DNA of 64,000 nucleotides from Cohnella fermenti (GTDB lineage Bacteria; Bacillota; Bacilli; Paenibacillales; Paenibacillaceae): assembly GCF_004801405.1 (NCBI RefSeq), contig NZ_SSOB01000047.1, positions 1 through 64,000 on the forward strand. Reading direction: 5' to 3'. Numbering within the stretch: the stretch's first letter is position 1; each line of letters begins with the position of its first letter. Below the pieces are notes generated by a model, which saw only the letters and a program-made list of their open reading frames with translations, made no database searches and was not told the origin of the DNA. Positions 1 to 8,200 of this stretch are shown piece after piece. The translations under genes were made by a program, and so were the position numbers.

Positions 1-60
1 CGGAAAGTCCAGTCCCTTTTTGATTTTCAAAGAACGAAGTACTGGGAATTTGGCGACCGA

Positions 61-86
61 TTCCCAGCCCCCTCGGGGGCTGGGAA
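61..86. terminator. perfect 12-bp palindrome, possible terminator
   Basis: Bases 61-72 and 75-86 are exact inverted complements (TTCCCAGCCCCC / GGGGGCTGGGAA) with almost no loop. No T-run follows on the + strand. It lies just before the first gene of the locus and probably ends whatever precedes the window, or forms a leader hairpin; I cannot tell which. Confidence 0.4.
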
Positions 87-133
87 CTAGCCTTCAAGTG
101 CTTTCAAAACATACTATACGAGGGGGACGGACC

Positions 134-421
134 ATGCGAATATTCGGCCTGTTGCTGCCGGCCTATTGGAAGGGAACGACGGTCAGGATTGCCGATCCGG
201 CGAGCGCAAGAGGGAAGGAGGCGGAGCTGTTGTTCCGGCATCTGGACGCCAAGGAGCAGTACAAGAGAAGCGTGTATGTCTCCCCGAAGCGGGGAGCGAC
301 CGGCCGGATCGTCTCGTTGATGAAGTACAAAAGTCCCGAAGGAAGCCCATTCATTTATTACGGCGTACTGGTCAAGGACGTGCTGTATGCGCTGGAAGAA
401 AGCAGATTGGCGAAGGTGTAG
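134..421 (+). CDS. small protein of unknown function, first gene of the T7SS-type locus
   Basis: A 95-residue protein that I do not recognise. The reading frame is open further upstream, but the ATG at 134 follows a purine-rich GAGGGGGACGG and begins with a short hydrophobic stretch (MRIFGLLLPAYW), so I chose it. The body is basic and mixed, with no membrane span long enough to be convincing and no catalytic motif. The stop at 421 lies 12 bases before the next start, with the next gene's ribosome site overlapping the stop, so the two are probably co-translated. Its place at the head of a run of about 25 same-strand genes suggests an accessory role in the same apparatus, which is inference only. 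Confidence 0.6.
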   Translation: MRIFGLLLPAYWKGTTVRIADPASARGKEAELLFRHLDAKEQYKRSVYVSPKRGATGRIVSLMKYKSPEGSPFIYYGVLVKDVLYALEESRLAKV

Positions 422-433
422 GGGGACGGCTCC

Positions 434-889
434 GTGACGGATATTTTCAACAAAATTCTGGGAGTGCTTCTGGCATTCACCTTGCTCGCCGGAGCTCCGC
501 TCGTGATCAACACGATGGGCAAGGATCTGACGATGAACCGGAGCGTGCTTAACGAGATGACCAACCTGATCGACAAGGTGACGGACAAAGGAACGCTGAC
601 GGAGGATGACATGACGGATTTCTATCTGGGCATCTCCTCGTACGGCGTCACGATGGACGCGACGGTTCAGCGATACATCAAGGTCGTCAATCCGGACGGG
701 GCCGGCGGGACCTATACGACATACATGCTCAGCGACCAGGCGGTCGGATCGAGATGGAACAAGGGAGATGTCATCAAAGTGACGGTCAAAGCGGTCGATT
801 ACACCTCCTCGCAGCGAATCCAGTACCGTCTGCTGCACTTGACCCCCGCGAAATTCGATCAGACCCTGTCGGGCATGATCCGAAAGTAG
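434..889 (+). CDS. TadE/pseudopilin-like single-span secreted protein
   Basis: 151 residues, GTG start preceded by AGGGGGA across the previous stop. The N-terminus (about residues 6-28, ILGVLLAFTLLAGAPLVI) is one hydrophobic helix after a short charged head, as in TadE-type minor pilins and other pseudopilins; the remainder is a soluble domain with a helical part (RSVLNEMTNLIDKVTDKG) and then beta-rich sequence. Short proteins of this layout occur in Tad-type pilus loci of Firmicutes, where they sit next to TadA/B/C genes; those would have to lie left of the window. Together with the TadZ-like gene at 20690 this hints that the locus borrows Tad parts. The family assignment is by resemblance only. 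Confidence 0.55.
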   Translation: MTDIFNKILGVLLAFTLLAGAPLVINTMGKDLTMNRSVLNEMTNLIDKVTDKGTLTEDDMTDFYLGISSYGVTMDATVQRYIKVVNPDGAGGTYTTYMLSDQAVGSRWNKGDVIKVTVKAVDYTSSQRIQYRLLHLTPAKFDQTLSGMIRK

Positions 890-895
890 GCGGCT

Positions 896-1876
896 ATGAG
901 CAGATTTTTCGGCATTGTCAACCTGGTGGTTATTATCTTCCTTGCGGCCTTGCTGACCGGCTATATGACCTATCGCTACAAAGAGAGCAACGAGATCGAG
1001 CAATTAAAGCTGAGCTATGCGATCGACTACGCGACGGATGCCGGTACGATGGCCATGCTGGACACGGCAAGCCTGGACATGGATTATTCGAAGTTCAAAT
1101 ACTTGAACATGGACCCGAACCTGGCGCTGGACGCGTTCCTCGACGTCTTCTGCTTCAATTACGACCTGCCTCCGACGAAGGAGAACAAGGACATGATGAA
1201 GGATTACATTCCGGTGGCGGCAGTGGCTACATTCGACGGCTACTATCTCGCCTCGCACCAGCTCGTTCATAACAACGGGGGCGATTATCCGGAGACTGCG
1301 GAGAACGATTCGGATTGGGATCTCGTCTTCGGGATGAAGCTTCCCTACAGCTATAAGCCCGACGGGAATTCATCCGCAACCTACGCCTTGAACATGGGGC
1401 TGGAATACTACTATGCCCTCGAAGGGGGCACCTTGTCCAAGCAGATGGGGCTGCCGCCGGACGAATCCGGAACGTTGACTCCCAATGAGGCGCGCAAATA
1501 CATTAACGACAAAATCGCGAACAGCATGGCCGACAGCATCGATACCTTTAACGAGAATAATCCGAACTGGCAGAATTCGTTCTACATTCCGAGTTCGCTG
1601 ACGACCTTCAGCGGCGTCAATCCGATCGAAGGTCCAAGCTTCCTCGTTCTGGTTCAAGGGTTGAATCTGACAACGGCCCGGTCGATTAGCGGATTCAGCG
1701 TATCCGGCTCGAAGATCGACCTTGTCCGAAGTGTCGTCGGTTATACGCGCAACGGCCAGCACTACTACGCCTTCGCCGATAAGGTGCCCGAAGGAGTTGC
1801 CGTTGAAGAGCTCTTCACTTCGCTCGACGAGGCGGCGGAGGACGGCTATTCCTTCGATCCCCTGTTCATGAATTAA
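896..1876 (+). CDS. single-span extracytoplasmic protein next to the pseudopilin-like gene
   Basis: 326 residues beginning with a hydrophobic helix (about residues 5-25, GIVNLVVIIFLAALLTGYM) followed by a long soluble, acidic, aromatic-rich region that should lie outside the membrane. No enzyme motif is visible. It begins 7 bases after the previous stop and ends 19 bases before the M23 peptidase start, so it belongs to the same transcript. The layout (short head, one span, large ectodomain) fits a minor pilin-like or envelope scaffold component; I do not recognise a named family. The start is the only ATG near the previous stop and has a weak AGGCGG ribosome site. Confidence 0.6.
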   Translation: MSRFFGIVNLVVIIFLAALLTGYMTYRYKESNEIEQLKLSYAIDYATDAGTMAMLDTASLDMDYSKFKYLNMDPNLALDAFLDVFCFNYDLPPTKENKDMMKDYIPVAAVATFDGYYLASHQLVHNNGGDYPETAENDSDWDLVFGMKLPYSYKPDGNSSATYALNMGLEYYYALEGGTLSKQMGLPPDESGTLTPNEARKYINDKIANSMADSIDTFNENNPNWQNSFYIPSSLTTFSGVNPIEGPSFLVLVQGLNLTTARSISGFSVSGSKIDLVRSVVGYTRNGQHYYAFADKVPEGVAVEELFTSLDEAAEDGYSFDPLFMN

Positions 1877-1894
1877 AGAAAGGAGGAATGCGGC

Positions 1895-2851
1895 ATGCTG
1901 CGGACACTGCCGATTGCGCTTGTGCTGCTTCTGACCTTCGCGGCTGTCGCTCAAGCGGAGAATGCCTCCGTCCTGCTTAAGATGTATGGCATATCCGCGA
2001 CCGATCCGGTGGAAGAAGAAGCGAAGCTAAGTCTGCTGGAGGAAGAATATTCCGTCAAGGCTTCCGAGGTCAGCTCCAATACGATGCTTGCCGCCGCTTA
2101 CGAGTTGATGAGCCAGTACAGCGAGGAGGTGCTGGCCGGAATGGATTCGGAGATTTATGCCTTATCCGACGAATTGAACGCTATTGAGGCGGCAATGGGG
2201 GCCAGCAAGGAGCAAGACGTGGCCACGATCATGGAGCTTGATTCGCAATATCGCACCGCAGCCGCAAGGCTCGAGGAGAAGCGCCGGCTCAGGGACGAGT
2301 GGACAGAAGCCGCACAGGCACAGCCACTCGACGTCCCGTCGCAGGAGAAGCTGGAGCAGGACAAGAGCAGCCTGAACTCGCTGGGAGATAAAGTCGACCG
2401 CCAGAGGCAGAAGTACGAGCAAGCGTTGGAATACCCGGAGCTTGGGGAAGTGACGAGCTTCAAGTCCCCGCTGGCGATTCCGGTGCGGATGACCTCGGGC
2501 TACGGAGTAAGGCTGGACCCGATAACGCGGGACCGCATGACCTTCCATAGCGGCATGGATATGGGGGCACCGATCGGAACGGCCGTGCTGGCGGCGTTTA
2601 ACGGTTATGTGGAGGAGGCTTCCCGCAATGAAGAACTCGGCTATTATGTCATTCTTAATCACGGGAGAGGCATCAAGACGCTCTACGGGCATCTCTCCGG
2701 CTATCAGGTCGAGCAAGGGCAGCAAGTGAAGCAGTACGAACCGATCGCCGAGTCCGGCAACACCGGCTCCCGCTCGACGGGACCGCACCTGCACTTCGGC
2801 TTGTTCATCAACGGCCGAACCGTGGACCCGGGTATTCTGGTGCCGCATTGA
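1895..2851 (+). CDS. secreted M23 (LytM) family peptidase with coiled coil
   Basis: 318 residues. Signal peptide to about residue 22 (VLLLTFAAVAQA), a long charged coiled coil (about 40-185), then an M23 domain. The zinc ligands of the family are present: H218 and D222 in HSGMD, and the HLH motif at 298-300 (GPHLHFG). An enzyme of this family cuts peptide cross-bridges of peptidoglycan, and coiled-coil M23 proteins often act locally to open the wall for a machine. Ribosome site AGGAGG at 1881-1886, 8 bases before ATG 1895. Its place inside the secretion locus suggests wall remodelling for the apparatus, which is inference. The ATG at 1888 is in another frame and was rejected. Confidence 0.88.
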   Translation: MLRTLPIALVLLLTFAAVAQAENASVLLKMYGISATDPVEEEAKLSLLEEEYSVKASEVSSNTMLAAAYELMSQYSEEVLAGMDSEIYALSDELNAIEAAMGASKEQDVATIMELDSQYRTAAARLEEKRRLRDEWTEAAQAQPLDVPSQEKLEQDKSSLNSLGDKVDRQRQKYEQALEYPELGEVTSFKSPLAIPVRMTSGYGVRLDPITRDRMTFHSGMDMGAPIGTAVLAAFNGYVEEASRNEELGYYVILNHGRGIKTLYGHLSGYQVEQGQQVKQYEPIAESGNTGSRSTGPHLHFGLFINGRTVDPGILVPH

Positions 2852-2877
2852 TATCGCGATCAAGGAGGCGGGTTCTT

Positions 2878-3492
2878 ATGCTAGTCGTGTCGAAGGAACG
2901 CTATCGGCCTTCCATGCTGAATACGATCGTTCTGTTTAAGGATCATTGGTATTACTACGTTCACCGGAGCGTCTACGACCAGACGGTGCTGTTGGCCGAT
3001 CAATTCGGTTCGGCAGAGGAATTGGCCGAGCTCGTCGGCGGGACGCCCGTCAATCGGGAGGCTGCCGATTGGTTCTACGAGCATGCGCCGGCGCCGTTGC
3101 GGATTCTGGCCCCCTTCCTTCTGTTGGTGGAAGAGGAGCTGGAGCAGGACATGGAGATGTGTTGCGGAGCGTTGCACGTTATCACCTCCATGATTCACGT
3201 TAAGCACTTCATTCAGAAGCCGCTCGAGATTCGCAAGAGTGTGCTGTTCTCCTCCGCTGTCAAGGAAGAGTACGAGATGATGTGGGAGAGCTTCTTCCTG
3301 TCCGCGATTCCCCGCGAGCGGGCGGAGCCTTCGCCTTCGCTCCAAGCGCCTCTTCCGGATTCGATGGAGACGGAGCAGTTGTTCCGGCCGAGGGATTCCT
3401 GCGGCTCCGCGGGGCGCGGCGCGCAGGGGGATGCGATGCATCGGGAGGCTACGGAGGCGGAGAAGGCAGCGACGCGGAATCTGCTGCGATAG
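2878..3492 (+). CDS. conserved-looking soluble protein of unknown function
   Basis: 204 residues from ATG 2878, chosen because AAGGAGG (2862-2868) lies 9 bases upstream; an in-frame ATG at 2848 overlaps the previous stop and has no such site. No signal peptide and no membrane span. The N-terminal two thirds look like a compact mixed domain (VSKERYRPSMLNTIVLFKD near the start, HVITSMIHVKHF in the middle); the last 55 residues are low-complexity, rich in Ser, Pro, Glu and Gly. I do not recognise the family. It closes the first gene block; a 145-base gap with a tandem repeat follows. Confidence 0.6.
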   Translation: MLVVSKERYRPSMLNTIVLFKDHWYYYVHRSVYDQTVLLADQFGSAEELAELVGGTPVNREAADWFYEHAPAPLRILAPFLLLVEEELEQDMEMCCGALHVITSMIHVKHFIQKPLEIRKSVLFSSAVKEEYEMMWESFFLSAIPRERAEPSPSLQAPLPDSMETEQLFRPRDSCGSAGRGAQGDAMHREATEAEKAATRNLLR

Positions 3493-3540
3493 TTCGATAG
3501 TTCGCGGCGGGCGGTGCGGAAGCAAGCTTATTTATGGAGG

Positions 3541-3610
3541 CAGATAGAGGCAGATAGAGGCAGATAGAGGCAGATAGAGGCAGATAGAGGCAGATAGAGG
3601 CAGATAGAGC
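3541..3610. repeat. seven tandem 10-bp repeats, unit CAGATAGAGG
   Basis: Six exact copies of CAGATAGAGG in a row and a seventh with one changed final base (CAGATAGAGC), preceded by GG. The array lies in the gap between the genes ending at 3492 and starting at 3638. Every unit contains GAGG, similar to a ribosome-binding core. The unit length is one helical turn and is not a multiple of three, so copy-number change would shift spacing by whole turns without being selected for reading frame. Confidence 0.95.
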
Positions 3611-3637
3611 AGATTCATAGACGGGAGAGGTCGGCGC

Positions 3638-3928
3638 ATGATGGAGCACGATTATAGAAGCGAGGCCAAGCAAGCGATTGCCGTGATCACCGGGGAGCTG
3701 AACACGCTTCGGCAGGAATCGGAACGGCTGAAGGAGAGATATGGCGAGGCCGCGGCGACGAACGATCTGACCTTCATTAAGATTCTGGAGGAAAAATACG
3801 GCTGCCTGACAGATGAGATCGGCCGGATCGGAGCGGCCGTATCCGAAGTGGAAGCCGAACTGGAGGAACGGAAGGAGGCGATCGGAATTGGGGGGGAAAA
3901 CGAAGCTTCTCGACTCTCGCCAGCTTGA
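3638..3928 (+). CDS. small coiled-coil protein
   Basis: 96 residues (two adjacent ATG codons, 3638 and 3641; GGGAGAGG lies at 3623-3630). Nearly the whole chain is predicted by eye to be heptad-like helix (ELNTLRQESERLKERY, EVEAELEERKEAIG) with a short tail. No signal or span, so cytoplasmic. It overlaps the next gene by 41 bases in another frame. Small paired helical proteins next to T7SS motor genes could be scaffolds or substrate chaperones, but I cannot assign a family. Its ribosome site lies 13 bases downstream of the 10-bp repeat array. Confidence 0.65.
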   Translation: MMEHDYRSEAKQAIAVITGELNTLRQESERLKERYGEAAATNDLTFIKILEEKYGCLTDEIGRIGAAVSEVEAELEERKEAIGIGGENEASRLSPA

Positions 3929-4253
3929 GGGGCTCTATCGCGAGAGCAAATCGTTCGAGCAGCGCGGCAACGACGGCATGCAGAAGATTGTGAAGGAGCT
4001 GTCCAAGCTGAACGAGCTTGTTGTCCAGCGCGACTTGAACGGAGAAGACAAAGCTGCCGCAAGGCAAGCGGTCTTGACGATTCACGAAGCCTTGAATTCT
4101 CTCAAGCAGAATCTGGAGGATACGAGGTTATTGATCGAAGCGAAGATCGCGGGCACGGTTCATTCGAGAGACAACGGAGGAGCGAACGGTTCGGCATCGA
4201 GGGCGGTCGGCGCTTGGGGGGATATCCCGGGCAACGTTCGATTGAAGAGATGA
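3888..4253 (+). CDS. small helical protein, partner of the preceding coiled-coil gene
   Basis: 121 residues from TTG 3888. This start is set by AGGAGG at 3873-3878, 9 bases upstream; the frame stays open further left, but only as an overlap with the previous gene. The chain is mostly helical (VKELSKLNELVVQRDL, ALNSLKQNLEDTRLLIEAK) with a Gly/Asn/Ser-rich tail. Both ends overlap neighbours: the start lies inside the previous gene and the stop TGA shares bases with the next ATG (ATGA), so the three are translationally coupled. No known family recognised; probably cytoplasmic. Confidence 0.6.
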   Translation: MGGKTKLLDSRQLEGLYRESKSFEQRGNDGMQKIVKELSKLNELVVQRDLNGEDKAAARQAVLTIHEALNSLKQNLEDTRLLIEAKIAGTVHSRDNGGANGSASRAVGAWGDIPGNVRLKR

Positions 4254-4642
4254 AGACCAGAGAGATATCGGCCGACGAATTCTCGTCGCGCTTCGGAGTC
4301 GAACGGGCGGCCGGCGACTTCGCTTACTTCGTCTGCGACAACGGAATCGGCATGATCCGGGACAATCGGACCCGGACGATGGAAGTGATCGTCCTTCCGG
4401 AGGCGAAGCCGGAAGCGCTAAGCGAAGAGGATGAGATCGCTCTGATGTCCGCGATCTGCGGAGAGTACGAGCAGGATTGCCTGTGGAATGACGGGCTGCC
4501 GAAGAGCGATCGGTTGCAGGATTACGAAGAGAGGGAGCAAGCCGCAGGGCGAAGGCTTAACGGAATCCGGGCGATGCTCGGAGGCGCAATCGCCGTCTGC
4601 TTCGCGCTAATTGCGTGGTTCTGCCTTCAGGACTGGACTTAA
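4250..4642 (+). CDS. tail-anchored membrane protein of unknown function
   Basis: 130 residues starting at the ATGA overlap with the previous gene. The first 100 residues are acidic and soluble (DFAYFVCDNGIGMIRDN; EEDEIALMSAICGEYEQD); one hydrophobic helix near the C-terminus (about 105-125, GAIAVCFALIAWFC) leaves almost nothing outside, so the bulk faces the cytoplasm. It sits two genes before EssC. Small single-span proteins such as EssA and the EssB anchor are part of T7SSb machines, but the sequence does not look like either. Unassigned accessory membrane component. Confidence 0.6.
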   Translation: MKTREISADEFSSRFGVERAAGDFAYFVCDNGIGMIRDNRTRTMEVIVLPEAKPEALSEEDEIALMSAICGEYEQDCLWNDGLPKSDRLQDYEEREQAAGRRLNGIRAMLGGAIAVCFALIAWFCLQDWT

Positions 4643-4677
4643 TCGCAACAGACTCTACTCGGAGAACGGTGGACTTC

Positions 4678-5205
4678 ATGAGCAGAATGATTTTCCTCGG
4701 AATCGCCGCTTGTATCCTTCTGATCGCGATCTATACGCTGCATCGAATTCGTTCCTGCCCGCCGGAGCCGAAGCTGTTCGGCTGGCCTGAATCCGATTCG
4801 GCACAACTGCTTGCGTTCCTGGAGGCCGCCGACAACGCCTATATTCTGACTCACTTGCGCAAGGAGATCAGCTACTTCAGCAAGTATGCGGCCCACTCCG
4901 TCTGCAACGAGGTCATCGACTGGATCTTCAAGAACCCTCCGAAGATGTTCGGCACCCCGAGATCCCGAACCCGTACGTGGACTGTTCTGGATCGGGACCC
5001 GGAGCGGCTGATCGTCCGCAAGCAGGTCTTGCAGCATCAGATCGAGGTGAGGCGAGGAATGAAGGTTGCGCTGGGCGACGATATGGTGGAGCTGTGGAAC
5101 GTATCGAGGAGCTCGGGCGGTTATCTGGTTACGGAAGTCTCCGCCGAGCCGCAAACGAACAAATCTGGAGGGAGCGGGCATGCAGCTTTCCTTGCTGAAA
5201 GATAA
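4678..5205 (+). CDS. membrane-anchored protein upstream of essC
   Basis: 175 residues from ATG 4678 (upstream in-frame codons to 4615 lie in the previous gene's end and have no ribosome site). One N-terminal span (about 3-22, MIFLGIAACILLIAIYTL), then a soluble domain rich in helices and a beta-rich end. The last 26 bases overlap the EssC gene in another frame, which implies coupled translation. With the span at the N-terminus the domain could face either side; the Arg residues just after the span (HRIRS) favour a cytoplasmic body. No family recognised; likely a structural partner of EssC by position. Confidence 0.6.
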   Translation: MSRMIFLGIAACILLIAIYTLHRIRSCPPEPKLFGWPESDSAQLLAFLEAADNAYILTHLRKEISYFSKYAAHSVCNEVIDWIFKNPPKMFGTPRSRTRTWTVLDRDPERLIVRKQVLQHQIEVRRGMKVALGDDMVELWNVSRSSGGYLVTEVSAEPQTNKSGGSGHAAFLAER

Positions 5206-8200
5206 CGAGCTATACTCCTGCGTCCTGCCGGACAAGCAGAGAGGGCAATATTGGGTTACCCAGAGGAACGAGCAGGGGTTCGAGGAGCAAGTCATCGGAG
5301 TCGAGGGAATAGCCGGACGGTGGATTCTGAAGTCGAACCGGAACGCGTACATTCAGGACGTCAACAAGCGGAGAGTGAAGGAACTGGCCGTCGAGGCGCC
5401 GTGCTTCTACAGCATCTTCCTGAGAAACTCCAAGCAGACGGTCTGGATCTACGCGGAGCCGGTATCGGACGACCGGAAGATTGTCAATAAGTATGTGCTG
5501 CCCGATCAAGGCAAGCTGACGATCGGCCGTTCCGACGATTGCGACATTCGGTTCGGCAACCGGTACGTCTCGTCGAAGCATGCGGAGCTTCTCCTGTCTT
5601 CCTCGGGCTTGACGGTTCAGGACTTGGGCAGCGCGAACGGGACGTTCGTGAACGGGTTTCGGGTTCAGCGCAAGGAACTGCGGCCCGGAGACATCATCTA
5701 CGTGATCGGGCTCAAGATCATCGTCGGTCAAGGCTTCATTGCCATCAACAATCCGGACGGCCAGATGAACTGCAAGCCTCAGCTCCTGAGACCTTACGCG
5801 AAGCAGATGCCGCTGCCTTACGACGAAGAAGAGGAATTGTCGCGGGAAGGGGCATCAAGCCGGATCTTCTACCGTTCGCCTCGTTTCCGCAGGGACATCT
5901 CCAGAGCGGAGCTGAAGATCGATCCTCCTCCGGCTCCGGCGAGCCCGGACCAGACGCCGCTTCTCCTGATGCTGGGACCGTCGGTCACGATGGGCTTGTC
6001 CGCGGCGGTTATGGGCGTATTCTCGGTGCAGAATGTGCTCAGCAGAGGAGGCTCGCTGGGAAGCGCTACGCCTACGATTGCGATGTCGCTCAGCATGCTT
6101 CTCGGAACGCTGCTGTGGCCGATTCTGACGAGGAAGTACGACAGGAAGAAGCGCGCCGAACGCGAGAGCCGAAGGCAGAGCAAGTATCGGGATTATATCG
6201 AGCAGATCAGGCAGGAGATCGCGGACGAAGCCGTCCATCAGAGCCGGATTCTCCACGAGAACCATGTGACCGTCGACGATTGCGTGACCCGGATCAGGCT
6301 GCGTCAGCGCAATCTGTGGGAGCGGACTCGCGGGCAGAACGACTTCCTGACGGTGCGGCTAGGCCTCGGCCAGTTGCCGCTGGATGCGGAGATTCATTAT
6401 CCGGAGAAAAGATTTATGCTGGACGACGACAACCTGCAGGAGGAGCTGTACAAGCTGGCGGAGGAGCCCAAGGTTCTTCAGCAGGTTCCGGTTACGCTGT
6501 CGCTCGCCGAGGACTGGGTCAGCGGTTTTATCGGGAACCGCAGCAACGTCGTCGACCTCGTCAAGGGGATTATTCTTCAATTGATCGCCCTGCACAGCTA
6601 CGACGAGTTGAAGCTGGTCTTCCTCTTCGATAACAGCGAGCAGGAGGTGTGGGACTTCGTCAAGTGGCTGCCGCACTCGTGGAACAACGATCGTTCCGTT
6701 CGTCTATTGGCAACGACGCCAAGCGAGGTCAAGGAGCTATCCTCTTGCCTTGAGAAAGAAGTTGCGAAGAGAGAAACGAGCCGCAGCGGGGAGGAGGCGA
6801 AGGAGTCAGGCCCTTATTACGTTCTGTTCATGATGAATAAGAGCCTGGCTTCCAAGTTCGATGTGCTCCACACCCTCTATAAGCAGAAGAAAAACATCGG
6901 CTTCAGCGTGGTTCATCTCTACGACGAGCTTAAGAACGTGCCGAAGGAGAGCTCCATGGTCGTGGAATTCGGCGGCGGCGCCTCCAAGCTCTACGACAAG
7001 GACGATATTACGGGCAAGCATATCGCTTTCCAGCCGGACTTCTACCTGAAGCAGAACGAACGCGACCTGGCCGTAAGCCTGGCCAACACGGAGCTCGACT
7101 CGGCCGCTTCTTCGTACGCGCTGCCGAATATGCTGACGTTCCTCGACTTGTTCGAGGTGGGCAAGATTGAGCATCTGAACGCGCTCACGCGCTGGAAGGA
7201 GAACGATCCGACCGTCTCGCTCGAGACCGCCATCGGGGTCGATCCGACAGGCGAACGCTTTAAGCTCGATCTGCACGAGAGGTTCCACGGCCCTCACGGC
7301 TTGATCGCCGGAATGACCGGGTCGGGGAAGAGCGAGTTTATCATGACCTTTATCCTGTCGCTGGCCGTCAACTACCATCCATACGAGGTCGCCTTTATTC
7401 TGATCGACTACAAGGGCGGCGGCATGGCGAACGCCTTCACGAGCTTGCCCCACTTGGCGGGAACCATCACGAACCTGGATGGAGCGGCGGTCAAGCGTTC
7501 CCTCGTCTCGATCCAGAGCGAGCTGAAGCGCCGGCAGTCCATCTTCGGAGAGACGAGCAAGCGGGTAGGCATCAGCAATATCGATATTTACAAATATCAG
7601 AAGCTGTACCGGGAAGGTCAAGTGACGGAGCCGCTCCAGCATCTGTTCATCATCTCCGACGAGTTCGCGGAGTTGAAGACGCAGCAGCCGGAATTCATGG
7701 AGCAATTGGTCAGCGCGGCGAGAATCGGCCGGAGCCTGGGGGTTCACTTGATCCTGGCAACCCAGAAGCCTTCGGGCGTCGTCGACGATCAGATCTGGAG
7801 CAACAGCAAGTTCAGGATCTGCCTCAAGGTGCAAGAGAAGGCGGACAGCATGGACGTCATCAAGCGGCCCGACGCGGCCGAGCTGTCGGTGACGGGAAGA
7901 TATTACGTGCAGGTCGGCTTCAACGAGCTGTTCGAGCTCGGCCAGTCGGCCTGGGGCGGAGCGCCTTATTATTCTTCCGATCGGACGGAGAAGCCGAAGG
8001 AGGAAGGCATCAAGGTAATCGACAATCTGGGGCGGGTCGTCAAGGAGGTTCGCATCGATCGGAACAAGAACGCGATCAAGAATCCTCCGAAGCAGATTGA
8101 CGAGATCAATAAGTATCTGTCCGGCATCGCCGAGGAAGAGGGAATTCGGATCAGGCCGCTGTGGATGGAGCCGATTCCCGCCCTTATCTATGTGGACGAG

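Noticed and set aside
3541..3610. CRISPR array
   Set aside because: Repeats are 10 bases long with no spacers and no cas genes nearby.
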